Assembly (NCBI GenBank): GCA_021325635.1
Contig: JAJPGV010000042.1
Location: 1 to 45,291, forward strand
DNA: 45,291 nucleotides
Origin: Chloroflexota bacterium
Lineage (GTDB): Bacteria; Chloroflexota; JAJPGV01
Direction: 5' to 3'
Shown here: in pieces, positions 8,326-16,287 of the stretch
Position numbering within the stretch: position 1 is the stretch's first letter
Layout of the letters: every line of letters begins with the position of its first letter
Notes under the pieces: model-generated
What the model was told of the DNA's origin: nothing
The model's database searches: none
Seen by the model: only the letters and a program-made list of their open reading frames with translations
Position numbers and translations under genes: made by a program

Positions 8326-8342
8326 CCACGCCGTGGGCGTGG
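8326..8342 (+). other. Small perfect hairpin in the infC upstream region
   Basis: CCACGCC (8326-8332), loop GTG, GGCGTGG (8336-8342). It lies in the 237-nt divergent region between the DUF4395 gene and infC. There is no T run behind it. It may belong to the infC leader or be an operator; nothing decides this from sequence alone. Confidence 0.35.
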
Positions 8343-8391
8343 ACCTGTTTCGGCATTCGCAGTCAGCCGTCGTGCGAGCTACTATCTCCAG

Positions 8392-8455
8392 ACTGTCTGC
8401 CAAACGGAGGTGTAGATTGATCACGAGCAATCCGGCAGCTACGCTAGCAGACAGT
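8392..8455 (+). promoter_or_regulatory. Candidate infC leader: long-range stem enclosing a Shine-Dalgarno site and a 13-codon upstream ORF
   Basis: ACTGTCTGC (8392-8400) is the exact reverse complement of GCAGACAGT (8447-8455). Inside the loop is a strong GGAGGTG (8406-8412) six nt before TTG 8417, which opens a 13-residue frame (MITSNPAATLADS) ending in TAG at 8456-8458, one base past the stem. The infC Shine-Dalgarno site GAGGAGA (8467-8473) follows at once. Translation of the small frame would open the stem next to the infC start. The arrangement fits a translational leader, but no homologue was checked. Confidence 0.3.
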
Positions 8456-8478
8456 TAGACAACACAGAGGAGAACCAC

Positions 8479-9009
8479 ATAAGCAAAGCCCCCTCAATCA
8501 ACGACAAGATCCGTGCGCATCAAGTGGCAGTTATCGATCAAACCGGCGCCTCCCTTGGCGTCCTGGCCCTTCGTGAGGCCCTCGATCTGGCCTCGTCCCG
8601 ACAGCTAGACCTCGTTGAGGTCAACCCCACTGCTGATCCACCCGTTTGCAAGCTCCTGGACTTTGGCCGTTTTCAGTTCGAGTACACCAAGAAGCAGCGG
8701 GAGGCCAAGAAGAGTCAGAAGAGCTTCACCCTGAAGGAAGTGCGTTTCCGCCCGAGCGTGGGTGGGCACGACATCGAGACCAAGGTCAAGCTCATCAAGC
8801 GATTCCTTGACGAAGGCGACAAGGTGAAGGTGGTGGTGCGTATGCGCGGCCCCGAGCTGGCGCACCCGCAGCGGGCCACCCTCCTCCTCGATGCGCTCGC
8901 CGCGCAGCTGGTTCCACACCCTGTGGAACGGCCTCTCCAAACCGATGCTCGAACCCGGACGATGATCGTTTCCCCGCTCAAGGTGGCTGCTGCCAAGCCC
9001 GTTGGATGA
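8479..9009 (+). CDS. infC: Translation initiation factor IF-3, predicted AUA start
   Basis: IF-3 binds the 30S subunit and rejects wrong start codons and tRNAs. The conserved N-domain opening INDKIRAHQVAVIDQTG lies upstream of the first GTG (8524), so the gene must start earlier. Between the in-frame stop TAG 8413-8415 and 8524 there is no ATG, GTG or TTG. ATA at 8479 sits 5 nt after GAGGAGA and gives a 176-residue protein beginning (M)SKAPSINDKIR. Non-AUG initiation of infC is known from other bacteria (AUU in E. coli) and allows IF-3 to limit its own synthesis. An in-frame ATT at 8416, also behind a good GGAGG, would add 21 residues and is the alternative. The C-domain is divergent (VRMRGPELAHPQRA). 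The usual neighbours rpmI, rplT and thrS are absent. Confidence 0.85.
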   Translation: MSKAPSINDKIRAHQVAVIDQTGASLGVLALREALDLASSRQLDLVEVNPTADPPVCKLLDFGRFQFEYTKKQREAKKSQKSFTLKEVRFRPSVGGHDIETKVKLIKRFLDEGDKVKVVVRMRGPELAHPQRATLLLDALAAQLVPHPVERPLQTDARTRTMIVSPLKVAAAKPVG

Positions 9010-9088
9010 CGGTGGGCGCTAATCGCGGGACACTCGCCGCCGGGCGACAGAGGTCCTGCTTCGCGAATTCCGCTTTGGCCGTCCCTGC

Positions 9089-10300
9089 ATGAGCTCTCCC
9101 ACGGCCTGGAGCCCTGAGTGGAGCAATGCCGTGTTCTCCGTTGAGGAGCGCGACCGGCGCTGGAAACGGGTGCGAGAGCTCATGGCGCGCGACGGCATTG
9201 ACGTCATCGTCTGCCTGCCGTGCACCAACAGCCACGACCGGGGCCAGGCCGACGCGCGCTACCTGTCCCAGCTGGGCGAGAACTCCGACGAGACCACCGT
9301 CGTCTTCCCGCTGGAAGGTGAGGTGACCGCCTGGCATTCCCGAGGCGGCATCTGGCCGTCGTCCAGCTGGCTCAATGGCGTCCGGGCGGCGCGCCGGGGC
9401 ACCGGCGGCCAGACGGTTGCAGCCCGCCTGCGCGAGCTGGGTTTCGAGCGCGGGACCATCGGCGTGGCTGGGCTTACCTCGTCGCTTCTGGGCCACGTGC
9501 GCGAGACCGAGGGGGAGGTCAACTGGCAATCGGTTGAGATCGTCAAAAGCGCCTTTCCCAATGCTCGGGTGGTGACGGCAACCGACGTGCTCGGCGAAGC
9601 CCGCTACCAGAAAAGCGAAGAAGAGATCGACTTCATTCGCAAAGGGGCGGCCGTTGCCGAGCGCACCATCGAGGCCGTGATCCAGCATGCCCGCGCCGGC
9701 GTGCGGGAGCGCCACGTGTTCGCCCAGATGATGTTCGCCAACGCCGACGCGGGTGGCAGCTTCCAGCCGATGTTCGGCTGGATCAGCGGGCCGCTCGGGA
9801 GGACCTACCACCGCGTCGAGCAGCCCACCTTCCGTACGCTGCAAACCGGCGACGTGCTGTCGATGGAAGTGGAGGGCCGCTGGGGAGGGTATATCGCCCA
9901 GCTCGACCAGACGTTCTCGATCGGGCCTGCCCATCAAGACTTGAAGGACGGCCTGCAGCTCACCTGGGAGTCGTTCAATCGCGCGTTCGAGGCGCTGCGC
10001 CCGGGCGTTACCGTGGGCGAAGTGTGGGAGGCGGCGCATCTGACAGGCATCAACGGCCGGGCCGAGACGCGCCTGCTCATGCACGGCCGTGGCCTAGGCG
10101 ACGATGGGCCACTGGTCACCAGCCTGGTCACCCCGGAGATGCGCAGCCTGGAGATCAAGGAAGGCTGCTCCTTCATCCTCAAGCCCAATACCGGCGTGGA
10201 CGGCCGCCCCGACTACGGCAGCTGGGGCGAAAGCGTCGTCGTCCGCAAGCACGGCGCCGAGCGCCTGGGCACCCGCCCGCAGCACCTCTTCGAGCTGTGA
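9089..10300 (+). CDS. M24 (pita-bread fold) creatinase/aminopeptidase-P-like protein
   Basis: 403 residues with the two-domain layout of creatinase and Xaa-Pro aminopeptidase: an N-terminal domain (ERDRRWKRVRELMARDGIDV) and a C-terminal pita-bread domain from about 180. Active M24 peptidases bind two metals through D, D, H, E, E. Here HGRGLGDDGPL keeps the His, but the first Asp positions read EVEGRWGGYIAQLDQT, with Glu and Gln where Asp is expected, and the usual EPG is KPN. Creatinase is a known metal-free member, so a metal-independent C-N hydrolase is possible. ATG 9089 has no visible Shine-Dalgarno site. A paralogue lies at 13552-14784 on the other strand. Function beyond the fold is uncertain. 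Confidence 0.75.
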   Translation: MSSPTAWSPEWSNAVFSVEERDRRWKRVRELMARDGIDVIVCLPCTNSHDRGQADARYLSQLGENSDETTVVFPLEGEVTAWHSRGGIWPSSSWLNGVRAARRGTGGQTVAARLRELGFERGTIGVAGLTSSLLGHVRETEGEVNWQSVEIVKSAFPNARVVTATDVLGEARYQKSEEEIDFIRKGAAVAERTIEAVIQHARAGVRERHVFAQMMFANADAGGSFQPMFGWISGPLGRTYHRVEQPTFRTLQTGDVLSMEVEGRWGGYIAQLDQTFSIGPAHQDLKDGLQLTWESFNRAFEALRPGVTVGEVWEAAHLTGINGRAETRLLMHGRGLGDDGPLVTSLVTPEMRSLEIKEGCSFILKPNTGVDGRPDYGSWGESVVVRKHGAERLGTRPQHLFEL

Positions 10301-10303
10301 TCT

Positions 10304-10320
10304 CGGGGCGCAAGGCCCCG
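10304..10320. terminator. Short GC stem-loop between convergent genes
   Basis: CGGGGC (10304-10309), 5-nt loop, GCCCCG (10315-10320), directly behind the stop of the M24 gene and 60 nt past the end of the minus-strand Rieske gene. There is no T tract on either side, so it is only terminator-like. Confidence 0.35.
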
Positions 10321-10380
10321 CGCTGCGCCCGCTTCGGTTGCTGCACTCGCGCGGTTGCTCCCTGAGAGTGCGAGCCTCGA

Positions 10381-11541
10381 CTACACCCCGGCGGTAACCT
10401 CTACTCGGCCGGAGCGGTGCCAGCGCTTGATGGGCTGGCCGTCGGCGAGCTTTTGGAGCTCGCGCAGCCAGAGCTTGCGCATCAGGATCACGACGGCGTC
10501 GGATCGGCCGAGCCGCTCGTGGGTGCGGTCGGCGATGGCGCCCTGGCCGAGCTGCGCTACGTAGTCCTGCACGTTGACGATGAACGTCCGCTCCTCGATG
10601 TCCTCGATGCGCAGATCGCCGGCCAGCACCTTGGGCCCCAGGTTGGCCGCGCTGGCGTTGGCGTCGACACTTGCCAGGCGCGCCGCCCGCTGCTGCCGAT
10701 AGTCCTCGGCGGCTTGGCCGGTGACGTGGGTCAGGGTCATGGTGTAGCTGGCGCAGGTCTCGTCATCCACCGGCACGCGCCACGACAGATGCTCGACCCA
10801 GCCCGAGCCGTTCTCGTTGGGCGAGCCCTTGATGAAGTTGGTGTTCGGCATGTGGAAGTGCGACACTCGCGCCGGGCTGTTGGGCCGCCGCCCGTGCTTG
10901 GTGAAACCGAACTCGGTTTCCTCCGCCCACACCTCGGGTACGGCAATGAGACCGTTCTCGGAGAAGCCCGAGGACCCGTGGACGAAGGCCACGTGCACCT
11001 CGTCCGCCGAGTTCTCCACCCGGTTGAAGAAGTTGCACGGCCAGACGACGACGTCGGCTACTTCGAGCACGCCCTCATCTTCCATTTCGGGGAAGCGCGG
11101 CAATGGTGGTGGGTCACCCTCACCCAGGTAGGCGAAGATGAGGCCCAGGTACTCCTCGGTCGGATAGCTGCGGATGCGGATCTTAGCCGCAAAGGAGGCG
11201 TCCTCGGCCGGCTGCTCCACGCATTGGCCTGTGTCGTCGTACTTCCAACCGTGATAGAAGCAGCGAATGCAGTCGCCCTCGACCCAGCCTGTCGAGAGCT
11301 GGGTGCCGCGATGCGCGCAGCGGAACGCCAGCAGGTGCGGCTTGCCGCTTTCACCTCGATAGAGCGTGAAGTCCTCGCTCATGACACGGATGGGCAGTGC
11401 CCGGCCCGGCTGCAGCTGGCTGGCCACCAGGATCGGATGCCAGAACATGCGCATGTACCGTCCCCCCAACGTCCCGGGCCCGGTATGAACGATGTCCTCC
11501 AGCGTCACCTGGTATTTGCCGCCGCGCTCGTCGGTCTGCAT
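10381..11541 (-). CDS. Rieske non-haem iron oxygenase, large subunit
   Basis: 386 residues. The Rieske [2Fe-2S] motif is intact: Cys75-x-His77 in FRCAHRGTQ and Cys94-x2-His97 in CIRCFYHGW. The mononuclear iron site is NSADEVHVAFVHG, with His183 and His188 in the Hx4H spacing and Asp180 as the likely bridge between centres. The overall plan resembles phthalate 4,5-dioxygenase and vanillate/dicamba O-demethylase oxygenases, which hydroxylate or demethylate aromatic substrates with electrons from a separate reductase. ATG 11541 is chosen over upstream starts because GGAGGAG stands 6 nt before it. It is the last gene of the minus-strand operon that starts at 17169, 98 nt after the diiron protein. 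No reductase is present in the operon. Confidence 0.92.
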   Translation of the reverse strand: MQTDERGGKYQVTLEDIVHTGPGTLGGRYMRMFWHPILVASQLQPGRALPIRVMSEDFTLYRGESGKPHLLAFRCAHRGTQLSTGWVEGDCIRCFYHGWKYDDTGQCVEQPAEDASFAAKIRIRSYPTEEYLGLIFAYLGEGDPPPLPRFPEMEDEGVLEVADVVVWPCNFFNRVENSADEVHVAFVHGSSGFSENGLIAVPEVWAEETEFGFTKHGRRPNSPARVSHFHMPNTNFIKGSPNENGSGWVEHLSWRVPVDDETCASYTMTLTHVTGQAAEDYRQQRAARLASVDANASAANLGPKVLAGDLRIEDIEERTFIVNVQDYVAQLGQGAIADRTHERLGRSDAVVILMRKLWLRELQKLADGQPIKRWHRSGRVEVTAGV

Positions 11542-11639
11542 CAGCTTCTCCTCCGCTCCTTGCGACGGGCAGACTAGCACGAAACGTCGTAGCAGCTCAA
11601 AGGGTGAATCGACGCCGCGGACGATGGCAGGCCTCGCGG

Positions 11640-12350
11640 CTACCCGCTCTCGACGTTTCGCAGGCCCAGCCCCAGCGCGCCGCGGAAAGCCCGGTCGATG
11701 ATGAGCGAGTCCCTGACGCCGCGCATCACGGCAGCCTCGTCCTCGGGCTCGCGAACGTAGCCTTCGACCACGCGCGAAAGCAGGTCCGCGTGTGACACGT
11801 CGGCCTGGACGTGCGTGGACTGGTTGATGAGCTGCTCGGCTGGCAGTCCGGCCTCTTCGATCAGCTTCTTCCGGATACGCTGGGCGAGCCCTCCGCCGCG
11901 GATGACCGCGCTCGAGTTGCGAATCTCCAGCACGCACGAGGCGGCCACCGCTTCGAGCCAGGGACGGTCCTTGGCCAGCGATCGCCAGCTCCAGAAGGCC
12001 GCCACTGCGCCTGGCAGCAGCTCCCCCCGCTCGATCTCATCCGCCGTCAAGCCCAGCACTCGCGCTTCCCTGGTGGCCAGCGTGAAATGGTCGATGCCCA
12101 CGCGTGGGTCGCACACCAGCTCTTCGGACTCGTGCTCCCAGATCAGGCGCTTCACGCCGAGCGGCGCGCTGCCCTGCACGTAGCCCCAGCAGTCGCGGCG
12201 GTTGCAGACGTAGTGGGCCATCTGGATGGCGAACAGCCGGGCGCGCGGCAGCGTGAAGGGTGTAGACAGCAGCAGCTCGAACTCCGGCGTTTGGAACTGC
12301 TGGTTCGCCAGCTGGTGGATGCCCGCTATCAGGCTGCTGGGGGAAGTCAG
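11640..12350 (-). CDS. Haem-oxygenase-like diiron oxidase / iron-containing redox enzyme (TenA/PqqC fold), probable CTG start
   Basis: The first ATG (12221) would cut off clearly coding sequence: the frame upstream reads SLIAGIHQLANQQFQTPEF and PFTLPRARLFAIQ, typical for the first helices of this fold. No ATG, GTG or TTG occurs in that frame, but a CTG at 12350-12348 overlaps the TGA of the upstream lipoprotein gene (CTGA), with GAGG 9 nt before it; this gives 236 residues, a normal family length. Candidate iron ligands are Glu74/Glu77, His88, Glu142 and the HxxxDxxH of THVQADVSHAD (His180, Asp184, His187). Members of this superfamily carry out oxidative C-C or C-N chemistry. The position between a binding protein and a Rieske oxygenase suggests catabolism. 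TenA or PqqC function is less likely given the HxxxDxxH set. Confidence 0.75.
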   Translation of the reverse strand: MTSPSSLIAGIHQLANQQFQTPEFELLLSTPFTLPRARLFAIQMAHYVCNRRDCWGYVQGSAPLGVKRLIWEHESEELVCDPRVGIDHFTLATREARVLGLTADEIERGELLPGAVAAFWSWRSLAKDRPWLEAVAASCVLEIRNSSAVIRGGGLAQRIRKKLIEEAGLPAEQLINQSTHVQADVSHADLLSRVVEGYVREPEDEAAVMRGVRDSLIIDRAFRGALGLGLRNVESG

Positions 12351-13501
12351 CTCTTGGTGCCTCGCATGATGGCTACGAACATACGCGTCAGCCGATCCAT
12401 CTTGTCCACGCCGTTGCGCTGATTGAAGGCGACTGTCAGGTCATGGAAGGTCACGCCCGGCACCTGCTTGTCGATGAACGGCGCGAACTTCGAGCCGTGC
12501 ACGGACGGATGGTCGGCGTAGGTGTTGGCGAACAGGACGTCCTGCCCCTCCCGGCTCATGACGTGGTCGAGGAACAGCTTGGCCGCGTTGGGATGCGCGG
12601 AGTTCTTGGGGATGCACATGCAACGGAACTCGCGCATGGGCACGTCGGCGGGAATGACGTGTCCCAGGGGCTGGCCCAGCTCCTGGCGGCGGAACACGTC
12701 GGCCCCGGCTCCGTCCACCGAGAAGATGTCGAACTCGCCGGTGAGCACCCGCTCGATCTCTCCCGACCGCAGCAGGCCGGCCACGGAGCTGGCGAACTGG
12801 CGCACGAAGTCGACCGTTCGCTGCTCACCCCAGATCTCATCGCTGGCGATCTCGGCGTAGGTGCTGGCATCGACGTGCCCGGCCATGCGGCCCTTGTACT
12901 TGGGATTGAGCAGATCCTGCAGCGACTTGGGCACGTCAGCGGGCGCGACCTTGTTGCTGTTGTAGCTGATCCCGGGCACGTCAGCGGTGACGGGCACAGT
13001 GAGGTCGGTCGCTTCGAGACTGTCGGGCTTCTGCAGGTGCGTGGCGAAGCTGGGCCAGTCGACGGATTGCACCACCTCCTGGTTGACCATGGTCGTGGTT
13101 GCCCTGGCCGAGCCGAAGTACACGTCGCTCGATGCCGGCCGCCCGGCGGCAACTTCCTGCACGATGCGCGCCGCCATATCGGACATGGATGGCCCCGGCG
13201 TGAACTGCACGTTCAGCTTCAGGCCGTAGTTGCGGTTGATGCTCTCCGCCCAGGACTGCACGCTGCGGCCGCCGCCGCCGGAGGACTCGCCCCAGCTGAG
13301 GTTGAGCTCGCCCTCTTTGCGAGCCCCGTCGATAATCGCGTCGAGGTTCGGGGATCGGGACCCGGCTGGGGCCGAGCTGATCTGCGGTGACGCTTTCCCA
13401 CATCCCGCCAGGCTGCTGGCGACCAATGCGCCGGTCCCGCCGATGGCGGCTAGGCGCAAAAACGAACGGCGGTTCATACCGTCGAACCTGTGAGCGATCA
13501 T
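12347..13501 (-). CDS. Iron(III)-type (family 1) solute-binding lipoprotein with twin-arginine signal
   Basis: 384 residues from ATG 13501, with GGAGG 6-7 nt upstream. The signal is of the Tat type (MNRRSFLRLAAIGGTG) and ends in a lipobox, SLAGC, so a folded, lipid-anchored protein is expected. The mature part (LDAIIDGARKEGELNLSWGE, PADVPKSLQDLLNPKYKGRM, VPMREFRCMCIPKNSAHPNA) follows the AfuA/FbpA-like class that also binds phosphonates, polyamines and organic acids. It sits inside an oxygenase operon without a permease, so its transporter must be encoded elsewhere. Its stop overlaps the putative CTG start of the next gene by 4 nt. Confidence 0.85.
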   Translation of the reverse strand: MIAHRFDGMNRRSFLRLAAIGGTGALVASSLAGCGKASPQISSAPAGSRSPNLDAIIDGARKEGELNLSWGESSGGGGRSVQSWAESINRNYGLKLNVQFTPGPSMSDMAARIVQEVAAGRPASSDVYFGSARATTTMVNQEVVQSVDWPSFATHLQKPDSLEATDLTVPVTADVPGISYNSNKVAPADVPKSLQDLLNPKYKGRMAGHVDASTYAEIASDEIWGEQRTVDFVRQFASSVAGLLRSGEIERVLTGEFDIFSVDGAGADVFRRQELGQPLGHVIPADVPMREFRCMCIPKNSAHPNAAKLFLDHVMSREGQDVLFANTYADHPSVHGSKFAPFIDKQVPGVTFHDLTVAFNQRNGVDKMDRLTRMFVAIMRGTKS

Positions 13502-13551
13502 GACTGCCTCCGACGTCGAAATTCGGCTGCTGGATCCCCCTATCAGCCGCC

Positions 13552-14784
13552 TTAAGCCACAGTGACGAAGCGGTGGGGTCGTTGGAAGAAGCGCTCCACG
13601 CCGCGCTCGGTCAGCGCCACGGTGCCGCCGAACTGGAACTCTCGCTTGGGGCCTTCGGTGGTGTGCACTACCGGCTTCCATACCCAGGCGTTGCCCTGCT
13701 CCATGCGCAGGTTGGCGAGCTTGGCGTTCTCCGACCGGCCGGTGATGAGCGGTCCGTCGTCGCCCATGCCGCGTCCGTGCAGGGTGATCTCGGCTTTGAA
13801 ACCGGGCATCCTGCAGCTGCCGCGAACGAAGTCAACGAGCTCCAGGTACGTCATGCCGGCCTTCATGAAGCTCAAGCCGGCTTCGAACACTTCGCGCTGC
13901 AGATCGACCAGTCGCTGCCACTCGTCCAACGTGGACCCCACCAGGATCGGCTGAACTTCCTGGGCGACCATGCCGCCCCAGATGGCGCTGACCTCGTTGC
14001 TGATCAGTGTGCCCGCCTGCAGCCGCCGGCCGATGGGCGGCCCGGTGAAACGGGTGCCGTGGCCATCTGCAGGTCCTGTCTCCAGCGCCCAGCCGTGAGC
14101 CGTCCAGTCGGTGCGGGCAACGCAATAGTGCTCGCTGCCCAGCTCCGTCATCCGTCCGCTAACCCGTCCGTACAGCACGGCTTCATCGACGCCTGTGCCC
14201 GCCGTCCGAACCATCTCGGCGATGCCCTCCTCGGCGATAGCCACGGCGCGCCGCAGGCAGTCCAGCTCCTCCGGGCTCTTGACGTAACGGGCGAAGCCGA
14301 CGACGTCGGTGCCATCCTCGAAGGAGGCCTTGGGCAGCCGGCTCACGATCTCGGCAAAGGAGTCGTAGTTCAGCACGCCGTCGGCCGCTCTGGCATGCGT
14401 GACCGTTCCCGGCCCCATCCCAACCACGCCGATGCGCGCTCGTTCCATGCCCAGCTCGAGCAGCGCTTCGGCGATCGGCGGACCCCAGCGGGGGCGGTCG
14501 CCGCGGCGCATCGAGCGTACTTCGGCTATCCAGGCGTTGCCTGTGCCCCGGTCGTCCATCACTACCGGTGGGCGGCCATCCGCCGGTAGGATGAAGCAGG
14601 CGTTCTCGATCTGCGTGAGATAGCGGCTGTCGATACGGTTGCCTTTCGGCACCAGGACGCAGTCGAGGCCGGCTCTGGCCGCGTTCTCCCGGACGGCCCG
14701 CCAGCGGCGGTCCCGCTCTTCGAGCGAATAGCCGCGCCAGCCGCTGTCTGCAGGTGTTTCCAATGGTCTCTCCTGAGCGATCAT
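13552..14784 (-). CDS. M24 (pita-bread fold) creatinase/aminopeptidase-P-like protein
   Basis: 410 residues, paralogous to the protein at 9089-10300 (shared LEERDRRWRAVRE and HGRGMGDDGPLITG). The metal-binding positions are even more degraded: NEVSAIWGGMVAQEVQP replaces the DxG...D pair, and the final Glu segment reads FGGTVALTERG. It is therefore probably not a dinuclear-metal peptidase; a creatinase-like metal-free hydrolase or a non-catalytic role are both possible. ATG 14784 has no clear ribosome binding site, whereas an in-frame TTG at 14763 is preceded by AGGAG, so the true start may be 7 codons later. It lies in the middle of the operon from 17169, 25 nt after the tandem VOC gene. Confidence 0.75.
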   Translation of the reverse strand: MIAQERPLETPADSGWRGYSLEERDRRWRAVRENAARAGLDCVLVPKGNRIDSRYLTQIENACFILPADGRPPVVMDDRGTGNAWIAEVRSMRRGDRPRWGPPIAEALLELGMERARIGVVGMGPGTVTHARAADGVLNYDSFAEIVSRLPKASFEDGTDVVGFARYVKSPEELDCLRRAVAIAEEGIAEMVRTAGTGVDEAVLYGRVSGRMTELGSEHYCVARTDWTAHGWALETGPADGHGTRFTGPPIGRRLQAGTLISNEVSAIWGGMVAQEVQPILVGSTLDEWQRLVDLQREVFEAGLSFMKAGMTYLELVDFVRGSCRMPGFKAEITLHGRGMGDDGPLITGRSENAKLANLRMEQGNAWVWKPVVHTTEGPKREFQFGGTVALTERGVERFFQRPHRFVTVA

Positions 14785-14809
14785 CTGGGAGCGCGTGCCA
14801 TGACGGGTG

Positions 14810-15763
14810 TCAGCCCCGCGAGCAGAGCACCTCGGCGAAGTTGCCGTCGGGATCCCGCAGATAGACGCTGTCTCCCTGACGTTCGTGCGCGATGGGGGTG
14901 GCGTCCAGGCCGGCGGCCACGACGTCAGCGGCCTGGCGCGCGGCGAGGATCAAGCGCGGTGTGCCCTGAATCAGCTCCTCGGGCGGCTGCTGCCGCACCT
15001 TCGTGGCGCTGACCAGAACAATCCTGGTCGGCCCGTAGGCGATGAACAGCTGGCCGTTGGGCCTAGGGACCCGGAGTCGCCCTTCGGCGCCACCGGACTG
15101 CACGCTGTGCCTGGACGGCCGCAGCTGACCGGTTGCCGGGTCGGCCACCAGGAAGTCGCGGTAGTGCGGGTTGTCGCGCCGCGTCCACGGGGCGCAGGGA
15201 TCGTCGCCGGCTGCCCAGCGCTTGGCCTCCTGGAGGTCAGCGGAGCGCCAGCCATGATAGTAGTCCACCTGCCCGCCAAGCGCGTTGACGTACACGTACT
15301 CGCAGTAGTCGAAGTGATGGATCTCGATGGCTGCGTGGTCGATGAGCAGGTCCGTGTTCGCCGAGGCAATGAGCTGCACGCGGTTACCGCTGGGGTCGAG
15401 GACGTAAGGTCCTACCGAACGTTCGCTCGGATGGTCCTCCCGCCACCAGTCCACGGCATGGCCCGCGGTCGACAGCTCCTCGACCAGAGGCCCGAGACGG
15501 TCGGGCTCGATGGGGATTGCGCAGTGGTGCCCGCCGTCGCTGAACGTCCGCGGTGAGCCGCGGCGCACGAGATCGAGGTGCTGCGATCCCAGGCGATACG
15601 TGAGCGTGCCGCCCTCGCGCTGCCAGCGACCGCCGCGGCCGGCCAGGATGCGGTCATAGAAGGCGCGAGCGGTGTCGAGATTCGAGACTTCGACGGCCAA
15701 TCCCGCAAGCAGGCCGGCGGCAATGCGGCTTCGGGGGCTGGCCAGCGGCTCGGCAACCGTCAT
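14810..15763 (-). CDS. Tandem VOC-domain protein (glyoxalase/extradiol-dioxygenase superfamily)
   Basis: 317 residues made of two VOC units. The first (about 15-135) runs from AGLAVEVSNLDTARAFYDRIL to VLDPSGNRVQLIAS; the second (about 140-317) from HAAIEIHHFDYCEYVYVNAL to YLRDPDGNFAEVLCSRG. Two-domain VOC proteins include type I extradiol dioxygenases, which use Fe(II) bound by His, His, Glu, usually in the C-terminal unit. In the second unit HH and the closing Glu are present, while the first unit lacks an obvious first His. The central segment, rich in charged residues, is unlike classical catechol 2,3-dioxygenases, so the reaction is uncertain. ATG 15763 has GGAG 8 nt upstream. It is cotranscribed with two other VOC genes. 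Confidence 0.75.
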   Translation of the reverse strand: MTVAEPLASPRSRIAAGLLAGLAVEVSNLDTARAFYDRILAGRGGRWQREGGTLTYRLGSQHLDLVRRGSPRTFSDGGHHCAIPIEPDRLGPLVEELSTAGHAVDWWREDHPSERSVGPYVLDPSGNRVQLIASANTDLLIDHAAIEIHHFDYCEYVYVNALGGQVDYYHGWRSADLQEAKRWAAGDDPCAPWTRRDNPHYRDFLVADPATGQLRPSRHSVQSGGAEGRLRVPRPNGQLFIAYGPTRIVLVSATKVRQQPPEELIQGTPRLILAARQAADVVAAGLDATPIAHERQGDSVYLRDPDGNFAEVLCSRG

Positions 15764-15807
15764 GAGCGGGCTCCGAAAAGGTCAGGAGCGTGCACCATCG
15801 GCCGTCC

Positions 15808-16275
15808 TCAGCCCTGGCTTACCGGCACGGGCGCGTACTGGATGCCGGCATCCCGGCGCCAGCACACCTCGAAGTAGTTGCCTCCGGCGTCTCGGAAATA
15901 GATCGACTCGCCCAACGGGCCGCGCTCGGGATGGACCACCGGGCCCTCGAACGGCACGCCGCGCTCGGTCAGCCGCTGCTGAATCTCGCCGAATCGCTCG
16001 CGCGAGACCGAGAAGGCGTGACGCACGTCGCCGTCGATACCGCCGCGGATTCGCCCGTCGTCGAACTTCGGCTTGCCGCTGCGGTCGGGGAAGATGACGA
16101 ATACGTAGTCGCCAATCACGCCGCACGGATGCGGGTCACCGCCGCGATTGCCCTCGTAGCTGCGCGAGCAGGTCTCCATGCGGGCGCCGCCCAGCACCTC
16201 CTCGTAGAACAGCTCGATGGCGCGCGAGTCTGGCCCCTCGATGCCGCTGTGGCTGATGCTTTCGACTTCTGCCAT
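15808..16275 (-). CDS. Single-domain VOC metalloprotein
   Basis: 155 residues with the babbab repeat of the vicinal oxygen chelate fold. The likely metal triad is complete: His9 (SISHSGIEG), His86 (DVRHAFSV) and Glu136 (GGNYFEVCW). Proteins of this size include glyoxalase I, fosfomycin-resistance thiol transferases and small ring-cleaving dioxygenases; nothing visible selects among them. GAGGAG precedes ATG 16275 at good spacing. The gene is 12 nt downstream of the VOC-Rieske gene and 44 nt upstream of the tandem VOC gene, so an oxygenation or ring-opening step in the same pathway is the natural reading. Confidence 0.78.
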   Translation of the reverse strand: MAEVESISHSGIEGPDSRAIELFYEEVLGGARMETCSRSYEGNRGGDPHPCGVIGDYVFVIFPDRSGKPKFDDGRIRGGIDGDVRHAFSVSRERFGEIQQRLTERGVPFEGPVVHPERGPLGESIYFRDAGGNYFEVCWRRDAGIQYAPVPVSQG

Positions 16276-16287
16276 GCGCTGCTCCTC

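Noticed and set aside
8524-8526. GTG as the start of infC
   Set aside because: It would remove INDKIRAHQ, part of the conserved IF-3 N-domain, and has no ribosome binding site.
12219-12221. ATG as the start of the diiron protein gene
   Set aside because: It discards 43 codons of helix-like coding sequence that links the gene to the upstream stop, and no good ribosome binding site precedes it.
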